A stretch of 64,000 bases of DNA, taken from Microbacterium aurum. Lineage in GTDB: Bacteria > Actinomycetota > Actinomycetes > Actinomycetales > Microbacteriaceae. Position numbers and translations under genes: made by a program. The DNA lies in contig NZ_JAFBCQ010000001.1 of the NCBI RefSeq assembly GCF_016907815.1, positions 124,001 through 188,000 on the forward strand. The letters are read 5' to 3'. A model generated the notes under the pieces. It was not told the DNA's origin. It worked only from the letters and a program-made list of their open reading frames with translations, and ran no database searches. This document shows, in pieces, positions 56,083-64,000 of the stretch (the stretch's first letter is position 1; each line of letters opens with the position of its first letter).

Positions 56083-56319
56083 GTCGTCGCTCCCTCTCGT
56101 CGCGGTGTCGGGTCGCACTTGTCACACGGACAACACACGCCACACTAACAACATTCGTCACGTCCGCCCAGGGTCGATTCGGGCGGCGGCACGGGGCATC
56201 CGCCTGGCCATCCTCGTCGCCGGTTGTCTCTCCACCGGCATCCCACGCCCTCGATTTCCGAATCAGTGGACTATCTCGTATGCTTGAGCGTCGGTAAGAA
56301 TGAGCCTCCGGGTTCGCTC

Positions 56320-56392
56320 GGCCCCATCGTTTAGCGGCCTAGGACGCCGCCCTTTCACGGCGGTAGCACGGGTTCGAATCCCGTTGGGGTCA
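56320..56392 (+). tRNA. tRNA-Glu (anticodon TTC)
   Basis: GGCCCCA acceptor pairs with TGGGGTC; anticodon arm CCGCC-CTTTCAC-GGCGG, T-arm ACGGG-TTCGAAT-CCCGT, A discriminator and no encoded CCA. Confidence 0.95.
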
Positions 56393-56419
56393 CTCTCCGA
56401 CACACAATTGAATATGCAT

Positions 56420-56493
56420 GGCCCTGTAGCGCAGTTGGTTAGCGTGCCGCCCTGTCACGGCGGAGGTCGCGGGTTCAAGTCCCGTCAGGGTCG
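56420..56493 (+). tRNA. tRNA-Asp (anticodon GTC)
   Basis: GGCCCTG pairs with CAGGGTC; anticodon arm CCGCC-CTGTCAC-GGCGG; T-arm CGGGTTCAAGTCCCG; G discriminator. Confidence 0.95.
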
Positions 56494-56557
56494 CTCTGAA
56501 GCGACGGGCCCTTTCTTTGAAGAGGGCCTTTCGTCTAGGACATGGCTCTCGCCATGC

Positions 56558-56630
56558 GGCTCTGTAGCTCAGTTGGTAGAGCGCACGACTGAAAATCGTG
56601 AGGTCACGGGATCGACGCCCGTCGGAGCCA
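56558..56630 (+). tRNA. tRNA-Phe (anticodon GAA)
   Basis: GGCTCTG pairs with CGGAGCC; anticodon arm CGACT-GAA-AATCG; the T-loop reads ATCGACG, so position 54 is A rather than T. No CCA is encoded. It is the last tRNA of the cluster and the likely attachment-site gene for the element that follows. Confidence 0.92.
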
Positions 56631-57055
56631 CACGGACCGTCGTTACAACGGTCCCAGAAACCCTCGCCTAGCTTCTACATGGCGGGGGTTTTGCTTTGCC
56701 CTGATGAGGGGAGGTTTTTCTGCTCCTGCGTCCGGCCTCGATCGCCTGGTCGTTGAGCGAGCGCAGCGAGTCGAAACGGCTGTGGCGGATGCCAACGACC
56801 TTCGCTCGCGACGCCGTTGGGCCGGGAATGGGCCGGGAGTCCGCGATTCCGATGTCCGAAGCGACTGTCGGTGGCCATGGGAAACTGCCCGTAGGCGGTC
56901 ACGAGACCTGCCCGTAGGTGGCCAGGAGAACTGCCCGTTGGTGGCCATGAGTTCTGCCCACGTCTGATGGTTCCGCCCCGCGCGTCGTCGCGATGGTGGG
57001 GCCCCTTCCCGGTTCGATGACGGGTGCTTAGGTCGTCGTCGCCCGGGAAGGGGCT
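56631..57055 (+). other. 425-bp gap between tRNA-Phe and the IS21 transposase
   Basis: Contains a hairpin GGACCGT/ACGGTCC (56634-56654), a terminator (56658-56694), a GTTGAGCGAGCGCAGCGAGT dispersed repeat near 56752, then the IS21 left end (56866 on). Confidence 0.6.
56658..56694 (+). terminator. terminator after the tRNA cluster
   Basis: AAACCCTCGCC pairs with GGCGGGGGTTT, followed by a T-rich tail (TTGCTTTGCC). Confidence 0.75.
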
Positions 57056-58222
57056 GTGTTGAAGTCTGACGGAGAAGTCATGGAGATTCTGGAAGCGTTC
57101 GATGCGACGGGGTCGTATCGGGCTGCGGGGCAGCTCGCGGGTTGCTCTCATCACACGGTCGCCGCGTATGTCGCGGCGCGGGACGCGGGCCGGCCTGTCG
57201 GCGCTGCGGCGCGCAGGCCGCGCGTCATCGACGAGTTCCTGCCGAAGGTCGAGGAGTTGGTCGAGAAGACGAAGGGCAAGGTTCGGGCCGACAAGGTCCA
57301 CGAGGTGCTGACCTCGATCGGGTTCGAAGGGTCGGAGCGGTCGACCAGGCGGGCGGTCGCTGCGGTGAAGGCGTCGTGGCGGGCGGGGAACCGTCGGGTG
57401 CATCGGCCGTGGGTCACCGAGCCGGGGCTGTGGTTGCAGTACGACTTCGGCGACGGGCCCGTGGTCGGCGGGGTGAAGACGGTGCTGTTCGTCGCCTGGC
57501 TCGCGTTCAGTCGGTTCCGGGTGGTGATCCCGATCCGCGACAAGACCCTCCCGAGCGTGTTCGCCGCGTTGGATCGGACGTTCCGGGCGGTCGGGGGCGC
57601 GCCGACGTATGTCCTCACCGACAACGAGAAGACGGTCACCACGATGCATATCGCGGGGGTCCCGGTCCGCAACGCGCAGACGGTGTCGTTCGCCGCGCAT
57701 TACGGGGTCACGGTGCTGACCTGTCAGCCCGCGGACCCGGCCTCGAAGGGTGGCGCGGAAGCGTCGGTGAAGCTCGCGAAAGCGGACCTGGTGCCCACCG
57801 ATGCGAACCTCCGCGACCAGTACGCCTCATTCGGCGAACTCGAGGCGGCCTGCGACGCGTTCATGGACGACGTCAACGGGCGGGAGCACCGGGTCACCAA
57901 GCGGCGCCCGGTCGAGATGCTCGCTGAGGAGCAGCAGCGGCTGCACCCGGTCCCGGGTCGTGCTCACACCATCGCGTTCGGAGTGTCCCGGCGGGTCGGG
58001 GAGAACACGCCGATGGTCGCGTTCGAGAACGGGCAGTATTCCGTCCCGCACCTGCTGATGGGCGCGGAGGTGTTCGTCCGTGTCCAGGGCGCCGCTGACT
58101 CCGAGCGGGTCGTGATCGTCCACCACGGCATCGACGGGCCCGTCGAGGTCGCCCGACACGACCGCGCCCGCCCCGGGACCCCCAGGATCGACGACGCCCA
58201 CTTCCCCGCCCAGCCGGGGTGA
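57056..58222 (+). pseudogene. istA: IS21 transposase IstA, N-terminal part (frame ends at 58222)
   Basis: This 388-residue part has a helix-turn-helix (AAGQLAGCSHHTVAAYVAAR), the DDE integrase core with first Asp in WLQYDFGDGPVVGG, second in TYVLTDNEKTVTT and the Glu in CQPADPASKGGAEASVKLAK. It then reads FPAQPG and stops. The protein continues in the next frame at 58219 with KVPGDYTIKARS, which is the normal continuation of IstA. A -1 shift at GGGGTGA near 58215 would join both. Either a single-base deletion in a G-run or a programmed shift; the gene is counted as split. Confidence 0.75.
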
Positions 58223-58617
58223 AGGTTCCCGGCGACTACACGATCAAGGCCCGCAGCACCGAGGAGGCGGAGTTCCTCGGTATCGGTCACGGCGCCGCGG
58301 CCTGGCTGCTCGAGGCCGCAGCGGCCGGGACGCAGCGGATGAACCAGAAGATGCGGGAAGCCGTCCAGCTCGCCCGGATCCACGGGATCGAGGTCGTCGA
58401 CGAAACCCTCGGCACCGCAGCCGCGTATGGCCGGTTCGATACCGGTGATCTCACGTCGATCCTCGGCAGCCGGATCACCGCGACGCCGGCGAGGGCGGCG
58501 TCGGAGACCCGGTCGCTCGCGCAGGGCACGTCCGGGTGGGCCGCGATCGGCCAGCCGCGGGGTGTGATCGTCCCCGTCGTCGAGATCATCGCGACGGACG
58601 AGGAGGACGAGCTGTGA
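58219..58617 (+). pseudogene. istA: IS21 transposase IstA, C-terminal part
   Basis: This 132-residue frame starts with an overlapping GTGA and encodes the C-terminal helical domain of IstA (ARSTEEAEFLGIGHGAAAWL, GRFDTGDLTSILGSR). Its stop overlaps the istB start as GTGA, so the IS21 coupling of istA and istB is preserved. Confidence 0.7.
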
Positions 58618-59393
58618 GCGTCGCGACCCCTGCCGCCCCGCCGATCCCGGCCGAGTTGGAGCAGACCATGCGGCAGCTGAAGATGCCCTACGCCCGCGGC
58701 ATCGCACCCGACGTGTTCGCGACCGCAAGGGCACAACGCTGGGAACCCGCGGAGGTTGTCAAAGCACTCCTCGACGCCGAGATCGCCGGCCGGTCCCGGT
58801 CCATGCTCGCCGCCCGCCGCAAGGCCGCCGGGTTCCCCACCGGGAAGACCTTCGACTCCTGGGACCAGTCCCTGTCGACGATCCCGGCGCCGACCCAGCA
58901 GGCGTTGCGGACCCTGGAATGGGTGCACCGGCGGGAGAACCTCGTGATCTGCGGGCCCGCCGGGACAGGGAAGACGTTCTTCCTCGAAGCGCTCGGCCAG
59001 CACGCCGTCGAACAAGGCCTCCGCGTCGCGTGGTTCCGGCTCGAGGACCTCGGCGCGCTGATCCGCGCGCACCGCGTCGACGACACCGTCACCCGCACCG
59101 TCGCCCGGATCCTCCGCGCCGACCTCGTCGTCGTTGACGACATCGGTCTACTCGGCGTCGGCGACGACGCCGCGGAAGGCCTCTACCGGCTCGTCGACGC
59201 CGCCTACGAGAAACGATCGATCGCGATCAGCTCGAACCTGCACCCCTCCGGGTTCGACGAGCTCATGCCCAAGACCCTCGCGACCGCGACCGTCGACCGG
59301 CTCCTCCACCATGCCCACCTCGCGCAGACCACCGGCGAGTCCATCCGCCTCGCGCAGGCCCTCGCCGGCACGGGGGTGACCCCCATGACCTGA
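58614..59393 (+). CDS. istB: IS21 helper ATPase IstB
   Basis: This 259-residue DnaA/AAA-type ATPase has Walker A CGPAGTGKTFF near 117 and Walker B ADLVVVDDIGLLG near 170, and the RSIAISSNLHPSGFDELM sensor segment. It works with IstA in transposition target choice. GTG 58614 has GAGGAGG upstream. Confidence 0.93.
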   Translation: MSVATPAAPPIPAELEQTMRQLKMPYARGIAPDVFATARAQRWEPAEVVKALLDAEIAGRSRSMLAARRKAAGFPTGKTFDSWDQSLSTIPAPTQQALRTLEWVHRRENLVICGPAGTGKTFFLEALGQHAVEQGLRVAWFRLEDLGALIRAHRVDDTVTRTVARILRADLVVVDDIGLLGVGDDAAEGLYRLVDAAYEKRSIAISSNLHPSGFDELMPKTLATATVDRLLHHAHLAQTTGESIRLAQALAGTGVTPMT

Positions 59394-59552
59394 CCCGGCG
59401 GGACTGCCTCACGCGGCCAGGGCCACCACAACCCGGTGGGCAGAACTCCTGGCCGCGAATGGGCAGTTCCACTGGCCACCAGCGGGCACTTCCGCTGGCC
59501 GCCTATGGGCAATTCCTACTGGCCGTTGACAAGCGACCTCTACGTTCGGCGC

Positions 59553-59924
59553 ATGCGCACTCGGAAACCCGCACCCCACACCACACTCAACCGTCGCGAC
59601 TTCGCGCGGGCCGGCTCGGGCAAGCGCCTCAAGCTGACGCGTGAGTGGCTCTGTTCCGGCACACCATCTGCGGACGATCTGAACTACGTTCGCAACGTCC
59701 GTGAGCGAGACCTGGCGAACGCGAGAGCGCTTTATGGGCCGGGAATCGCGCTGATCGCAATCGTCATCACGCTCTTCACGCTGTCAATGAATATCAGGAG
59801 CCTCTTCGGCGTGGTCGCGGCGGGTGCGGCGGTCTTGATCTCGCTCTTCGGCGTGTACCTGGAACTCCGTAGAGTCATGAAGATCAGCGACCAGCTCGCC
59901 GAGCTCGATGCCTGCGTGGTTTAG
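59553..59924 (+). CDS. two-helix membrane protein of unknown function
   Basis: This 123-residue protein has a basic N-terminus and two membrane helices (about 66-84 and 89-107: IALIAIVITLFTLSMNIRSL). The start lies 21 bp after the IS21 right end, so IS21 may have separated it from its promoter. No family recognised. Confidence 0.55.
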   Translation: MRTRKPAPHTTLNRRDFARAGSGKRLKLTREWLCSGTPSADDLNYVRNVRERDLANARALYGPGIALIAIVITLFTLSMNIRSLFGVVAAGAAVLISLFGVYLELRRVMKISDQLAELDACVV

Positions 59925-60196
59925 CCCGCAGCTTCATCGATATCACCGATCAGCTCGCCGAAACCTCGGGCAGCATCGAGGTGAAGCTGGCACTCGTCAA
60001 GGTGAGCCTGCGTGACTTCGGCGGCACCAGCGGTGGCAGCGATATTGAGGCGCCGAAGCAGCGCTTCCCCGCGTTCGCTGGCGAGGTCTCGAGACTGGGC
60101 AAGACGCACCCGTTCGACATCGGACGTGGAGCGCGAGATCGCGTCAGGGTTGGCCTCCCGATGGAGTTGCTTCATGAGTCGCTCAAGCTCGATCAT
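59921..60196 (-). CDS. small helical protein of unknown function
   Basis: This 91-residue mostly helical protein (LERLMKQLHREANPDAISRS) is encoded downstream of, and overlapping, the gene at 60183. It has no signal or known motif. The overlap suggests that the two products act together, for example as a two-gene maintenance module of the mobile element, but nothing shows this directly. Confidence 0.5.
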   Translation of the reverse strand: MIELERLMKQLHREANPDAISRSTSDVERVRLAQSRDLASERGEALLRRLNIAATAGAAEVTQAHLDECQLHLDAARGFGELIGDIDEAAG

Positions 60197-60437
60197 CGAC
60201 GCCTCCCTTGGGATGGCTCTCGACGGCGACGGTGATCTCCCAGTGAGCGTGATCAGCCTCGGGATCGACGGTGTCGAGATAGTCCCGGATCTGCTGTTCG
60301 GCGCTGCCGAGACTGGCCACTTGTGTCACGACGCGGCGATCGAGGAACAGCTCCCAACCGCGCTCCCATTGACGAGCGACGACGAGCACAGGGTCGCCGC
60401 CCGCGTGCAGCTGACCGGATTCAGAACGCGAGGCATC
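60183..60437 (-). CDS. HicB-like small protein
   Basis: This 84-residue protein has a ribbon-fold pattern (VLVVARQWERGWELFLD, then VVTQVASLGSAEQQIRDYLD) reminiscent of HicB-type antitoxins or related small AICE proteins. It overlaps the next gene by 14 bp. ATG 60437 has a weak GGGG upstream. Function not established. Confidence 0.5.
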   Translation of the reverse strand, partial: DASRSESGQLHAGGDPVLVVARQWERGWELFLDRRVVTQVASLGSAEQQIRDYLDTVDPEADHAHWEITVAVESHPKGGVDDRA

Positions 60438-60507
60438 CATACGCTCGACCCCCTCACTTGAGACGCTACCGCCGGCTCCCGACACCGCGAGTCGAGCCGG
60501 AGGGATC

Positions 60508-60670
60508 CATGTGCAACGGGCCGTTGCACAATTGTCCAGCAGGCCGCTCGACGATCACCATCGCATCAGATTCGACCGTGATCGTTGGAGAGCCGCCGGA
60601 ATTGCCCAATGGAGCGTTGGACGATTGGCATCCAGCCAATTGCGCAACAGCCCGTTGCCCAATTGCGGTC
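60508..60670. repeat. cluster of GTTGCnCAATTG repeats
   Basis: GTGCAACGG/CCGTTGCAC (60511-60529) is a perfect palindrome, followed by CAATTG. At 60637-60665, CAATTGCGCAAC faces GTTGCCCAATTG with one mismatch. A further AATTGCCCAATGG lies at 60599. Could be an operator array, attP or replication origin of the element. Confidence 0.6.
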
Positions 60671-60683
60671 AGGTCACGTCCAG

Positions 60684-61319
60684 TCAGCAATCGTCGATCA
60701 CCTCGACGCGAGAGTCCCAATCCCAGATCACGGCGGGCGTATCGCCCACGATCTCGACGGGCGTCAAAGGGCGCTGTTTGTTGAAGGAGTTGCCCAGGCG
60801 GCGCCTATCCCTGGTTGGAACGTGGAGATCCGGAAACTCAGCCAGAGAGATCCAACCCGCCAGCAGTGATACATCGAGGTCCCACTCGATGCGCGACATA
60901 GAACGGAAACGCTCAGCGGATTCGTCGAAGTCCCGCCACGCGCGCTGACGCGACCATCTGTTGATATGGGCGAGAACGTCGATGACGTGCTCTGCTCGGC
61001 CTAGATTGGCAGCGCGGCCGGAGTGCTGGGTGAGGTGGCACCACTCGCAGAGCGCGATGCCCCCGACCAGACTTTGGGTCGATGTCTCGGCGTCGAAGGA
61101 CCACAGCTCGTTGCAGTCCAAGGTTCGCGCCGCAGGTGCCTGCATTCCGCACACCTCGCATTGTCGCCCAGCACGCTCGGTGGTCTGCCGGCTGAGCGAC
61201 TGCCAACCCGCGCGAGGAAGGAATGCCCGAAGGTTCGAGCCCCAGACGGTCGATGGCAGCCGATCCGCTCGGAGCGCGATCCACTCTCCATCTGCCCTGC
61301 GTTCAATGACGACGGTCAC
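60684..61319 (-). CDS. HNH-endonuclease-like protein
   Basis: This 211-residue protein has a zinc-ribbon type HNH core: CEVCG near 53, then TLDCNELWSFDAE and ALCEWCHLTQHSGRA near 90-103. The first His of the usual HNH is replaced by a CNELW context, common in some HNH subfamilies. It is likely a DNA nuclease carried by the mobile element. ATG 61319. It lies downstream of the integrase operon. Confidence 0.65.
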   Translation of the reverse strand: MTVVIERRADGEWIALRADRLPSTVWGSNLRAFLPRAGWQSLSRQTTERAGRQCEVCGMQAPAARTLDCNELWSFDAETSTQSLVGGIALCEWCHLTQHSGRAANLGRAEHVIDVLAHINRWSRQRAWRDFDESAERFRSMSRIEWDLDVSLLAGWISLAEFPDLHVPTRDRRRLGNSFNKQRPLTPVEIVGDTPAVIWDWDSRVEVIDDC

Positions 61320-61329
61320 TGTAGGCTCC

Positions 61330-61524
61330 TCAGCCTTCCTCGAGCGCCGCGCGCAGCTCGTCGACGATGCGAATCATGCGCTCGAAGTACGCGACCTCGT
61401 GCATATCCGCGAAGGCGTCGCAGTGCCCGAGGACGAGCGCGCGATACTCGCTGAGGGCGCCATCGAGGACGGCGTAGTGTTCCGGGCTCACGAGCAGCTC
61501 ATGGAGTGATTTCGTATTGCTCAC
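61330..61524 (-). CDS. small protein co-translated with integrase
   Basis: This 64-residue helical acidic protein has a GTG start overlapping the integrase stop (GTGA). It has no recognised domain. The coupling means it is made together with the integrase. Confidence 0.6.
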   Translation of the reverse strand: MSNTKSLHELLVSPEHYAVLDGALSEYRALVLGHCDAFADMHEVAYFERMIRIVDELRAALEEG

Positions 61525-62663
61525 CGCGAATCACCCCCACCGAAGAGTGAGTCGATCGCCGCGGCCGCACGTTTAGCGACGTCTGACCGCGCTCGGCTGT
61601 ACCGCTCCGTCATCTGCATGCTGGAGTGCCCGAGGATCGCCTGGACATCGTTGGCAGACGCGCCGGCATCGAACAGGAGGGTGGCCAGGGTGTGCCTCAG
61701 ATCGTGCAGCCGCAAGTCGTCACGGCGGAGCTTCTTGCGCAGCGTGTTCCAGTCGAGGGCGCGGCGCACATTGGAGGCATTGATCCGCCCACCACGCGGA
61801 CCCGTGAAGACGAGCTCTCCCCGCGCTTTCCCCGCCATCGCTTCGACGAGGGGCACAACGAGCGGCGTGGGAATCGGTACATCCCGCTCCTTGTGACTTT
61901 TGGGTGTCAATTCCACTCCCCTCCCGTCGGCCCCGATGCTGTACGCGCGTCGAACGTGGATCGTGCGGTGGTCGAGATCGACGTCCTCGATGCGCAGTGC
62001 GGTCGCCTCGTTGGCGCGCATTCCGGTGTAGACGAGGCCGGCGACATACCGACGGTAGTGCGCGTCCTCTACGGATGCGAGAAGAAGCTGCACTTCTGAA
62101 GCGGTCAGCGCCCGAGATCGAAGACTCGACGACGACTCGACTCTCGGTCGGCGGGCAAGCCGCGCCTGATTGAGTGGGACGATTCGCGCTCTCACCGCTC
62201 CGTCGAGGAGCCGGCTGAGGACAGACAAGGCGTCGATCCGGGTCGAGGTGTTCCCGGACCACTCCGACATCGCTTCCTCGATCACGCCGGCGGTGAGCTT
62301 CTCGAGCTTGACGTGGCCCAGCCACGGCTTCACCCTGAGGCGCCACCCTCGCTCGTACGCACGCGCGGTCGATGGGCGGACGCTACCCGCGATCACGGGC
62401 CAGTGCTTCGCGTGCCAATCGGTCAGAGTCGTGCTGCCCTCCGGGAATCGGCGTGCGAGCGTCTCAGATCTCAGCTTCTTGGCCTCGGCGAGTGTCTCGA
62501 CGTAGAAGCTGCGCTCGCGCCACTCGCCGTTCTGGCCGACGGCCCAGACGCGCACCTGATACTTGCCGCGGTCGGCACGGAAGCGCACGCCCTCAGGCAG
62601 CTGACGACGCGTCTTCGGGTCGATCCGGGCACGCCGCGGCTCTTCAGGCGACACGAGTGCCAC
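61521..62663 (-). CDS. int: tyrosine recombinase (integrase)
   Basis: This 380-residue enzyme has an N-terminal arm-binding domain, an SAM-like core-binding domain (about 70-150) and a catalytic domain with GMRANEATALRIEDVDLD (R), RLHDLRHTLATLLFDAGASA (HxxR) and MTERYSRARSDVAKRAAAAI (Tyr). It probably integrates the element in a tRNA gene. GTG 62663 overlaps the xis end. Confidence 0.93.
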   Translation of the reverse strand: MALVSPEEPRRARIDPKTRRQLPEGVRFRADRGKYQVRVWAVGQNGEWRERSFYVETLAEAKKLRSETLARRFPEGSTTLTDWHAKHWPVIAGSVRPSTARAYERGWRLRVKPWLGHVKLEKLTAGVIEEAMSEWSGNTSTRIDALSVLSRLLDGAVRARIVPLNQARLARRPRVESSSSLRSRALTASEVQLLLASVEDAHYRRYVAGLVYTGMRANEATALRIEDVDLDHRTIHVRRAYSIGADGRGVELTPKSHKERDVPIPTPLVVPLVEAMAGKARGELVFTGPRGGRINASNVRRALDWNTLRKKLRRDDLRLHDLRHTLATLLFDAGASANDVQAILGHSSMQMTERYSRARSDVAKRAAAAIDSLFGGGDSR

Positions 62664-62877
62664 CCGCTTGCAGGAACGCGTGGACGGTAGCCGAACGCCA
62701 CAGCATGTGCTTGCCCATGTGTGCGTCGGGGAACGGGAACCGGTTCTGCCGGCGCAAGCTGTCGAAGGTGGACAACGGTACGCGGCACAGCGCGGCAGCC
62801 TCCCGGCGCGTGAGGTAGTCGAGCGCCTCGGTGTCAGCGTTCGCGGGCTCGATCTCGAGCTGATCGTGGATGGTCAT
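62644..62877 (-). CDS. xis: excisionase-type helix-turn-helix protein
   Basis: This 77-residue protein has a MerR-like winged helix (LTRREAAALCRVPLSTFDSL) and HMLWRSATVHAFLQAGG, the usual excisionase layout. AAAGGAG 6 nt before ATG 62877. Lies between rep and int with overlaps on both sides. Confidence 0.88.
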   Translation of the reverse strand: MTIHDQLEIEPANADTEALDYLTRREAAALCRVPLSTFDSLRRQNRFPFPDAHMGKHMLWRSATVHAFLQAGGTRVA

Positions 62878-64000
62878 GATGTACTCCTTTCGGTGGGTTG
62901 GATTCTGCGATCTCGGGTGCGGTCTTCTCTCCACTGACGTGCCGCGTCGGCGGCCCCCGTCGCGAGGGCTCGGTCACCCTCGTTGAGCCAGCCCATGCCG
63001 GCATACGCCCACGAGCCGATGACGAGGATGCTGTCTTCTTGGAGGTCGTCCATCGGCGCGGCCCTCTCCAAGAGGCGACGGACTCGCCATGCACGGCGAG
63101 CGCCGCGAAGCGAGCCGAGGGTGACGGAGTAGCGCCGCGACTTCGTGGAGAAGTGCCCGCGGAAGCCGAGCATCCCGTCCCAGCGGTGCAGCTGACCGAA
63201 TGCTCCGTCGGGATCGACGTCAGCTGCCAACTCCCGAACCGTGGACTTGATGCGCGCGATGTGCTCGCGACCGCCGCCAGTGGGTTCTAGTTCCTCCGTC
63301 GCTTTGGTCGCGTACTTCGCGATGTAGGCGGCAACGGCGCGATCCGAGAGGGAGCCGTCGAGTCCTTCGCGTCGCACGATGTCCCGCACATCGAACTGGC
63401 GCCCCCAGGTGAGGAGTCGTCGCTCGCGCTCCCCCGGGAGTGGCTCCGCGAGAGTCGACGTTCGATTAACAGCAGCACGGATCGCGACCGTGAGGTGGTC
63501 GACCGTGACGGTCGCCGGTGGTGCCGGGTATGAACGGTCGAGGTCGACGCCGTCGAGACGGATGATCGCGTGGAAGTGCACGATTCCGCGGCGTTGGAAC
63601 TCGGCGACCTTCGCGAACTGGACTTTGACGATGCAGGATGCGGCCCGCTGGGTCATGCCCATGCTGCGTGCCAGTTCGCGGCGAAGCCGGATCGTGAACC
63701 TGCGCCACAGCTCTGGCGCGTAGTACTGCCATACGACGTGGCCGCGATAGTCGTAGCACTCGGGGCAAACGGCGTCACCGAGGCATCCGTCGCCGGCGTC
63801 ATGCCCGCAGCGGCAGGCGAGAGGCACGCCGTGCGCACAACGGCCAGAGCGCCGGCCCTTGGTCATCGAATGGACCGCACCAAAGGACGGCGCCGTCAGC
63901 GTAAGGAAGACCATGGGATGCTCGGCGACGTCCTCGGGAACGTCCTTCATCCCTCCCGCGGCGCCGGCCATGATCATGTGCCAGGTGTCGCCCTTGTACT
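62874..64000 (-). CDS. RepSA-type replication initiator, N-terminus outside window
   Basis: The frame is open through the right edge, reading YKGDTWHMIMAGAAGG before the first visible Met, so the gene begins outside. It shows cysteine motifs CAHGVPLACRCGHDAG and CPECYDY, the HUH nickase motif GIVHFHAIIRLDG and the late YIAKYATK tyrosine motif, as in pSAM2 RepSA. It would nick the origin and start rolling-circle replication of the excised element. ATGA overlap with xis. Missing N-terminal part is probably 80-130 residues. Confidence 0.85.
   Translation of the reverse strand, partial: YKGDTWHMIMAGAAGGMKDVPEDVAEHPMVFLTLTAPSFGAVHSMTKGRRSGRCAHGVPLACRCGHDAGDGCLGDAVCPECYDYRGHVVWQYYAPELWRRFTIRLRRELARSMGMTQRAASCIVKVQFAKVAEFQRRGIVHFHAIIRLDGVDLDRSYPAPPATVTVDHLTVAIRAAVNRTSTLAEPLPGERERRLLTWGRQFDVRDIVRREGLDGSLSDRAVAAYIAKYATKATEELEPTGGGREHIARIKSTVRELAADVDPDGAFGQLHRWDGMLGFRGHFSTKSRRYSVTLGSLRGARRAWRVRRLLERAAPMDDLQEDSILVIGSWAYAGMGWLNEGDRALATGAADAARQWREDRTRDRRIQPTERSTS

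Larger units (their letters stand above)
56866..59531 (+). mobile_element. complete IS21-family insertion sequence
   Basis: The 2666-bp element begins TGTCGGTGGCCATGGGAAAC and ends with the inverted TGTCAACGGCCAGTAGGAAT, so the ends are TG...CA. Multiple internal end repeats with GGCCA and TGCCC occur at both sides, as typical. A 6-bp target duplication AGCGAC flanks it (56860-56865 and 59532-59537). Confidence 0.85.

Overview
The window is 64 kb of high-GC actinobacterial DNA. It most resembles Microbacterium or a close relative in Microbacteriaceae. The gene order folE-folP-folB-folK-DUF3180-PH-PH-DUF2520-lysS, single copies of clpC, ftsH, tilS, hpt, ppa and radA, many GTG starts, ATGA/GTGA overlaps and an actinomycete-type integrating element all support this. 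The genus is an inference from gene content and style, not from a database search.

Region 1 (1-18300) is a catabolic island. It carries the end of an MhpA-type flavin hydroxylase, a type I extradiol dioxygenase, two FAH-family hydrolases, a leaderless NMT1/THI5-like protein, an AraC regulator, a VAO/PCMH-type flavin oxidase, an SDR with an altered active site, an Old Yellow Enzyme, an EthD-like protein, a complete ribose-type ABC importer, a cupin, an acetoacetyl-CoA synthetase and a TetR regulator. This reads as import, oxidation, ring cleavage, hydrolysis and acetoacetate activation for an unidentified phenolic compound. A 17-bp motif lies in front of the reductase gene, in the importer's divergent promoter and in front of tetR, so it is probably the TetR operator.

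Region 2 (18300-23280) is a nest of insertion sequences. Two mirror-image 1517-bp IS110 elements flank an IS256-family element and appear to have inserted into its two terminal inverted repeats. A tRNA-Ser(CGA) gene follows.

Region 3 (23461-56630) is chromosomal core: MFS exporter, L-lactate dehydrogenase, RadA, an ATP-grasp/alpha-E plus transglutaminase pair, an amidase, ClpC, a DUF2975/Xre pair, cardiolipin synthase, LysE exporter, LysS, the folate operon with PH-domain proteins, FtsH, Hpt, TilS, pyrophosphatase, a LytM peptidase and a tRNA-Glu/Asp/Phe cluster. Several intergenic gaps hold hairpins of about 70 bp with long perfect arms but unrelated sequences.

Region 4 (56631-64000) is probably the left part of an actinomycete integrative and conjugative element next to tRNA-Phe. 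It has an overlapping rep-xis-int operon on the minus strand, an HNH protein, small unknown genes and a repeat-rich gap, and it is interrupted by a complete IS21 element with a 6-bp target duplication. The element runs off the right edge of the window.
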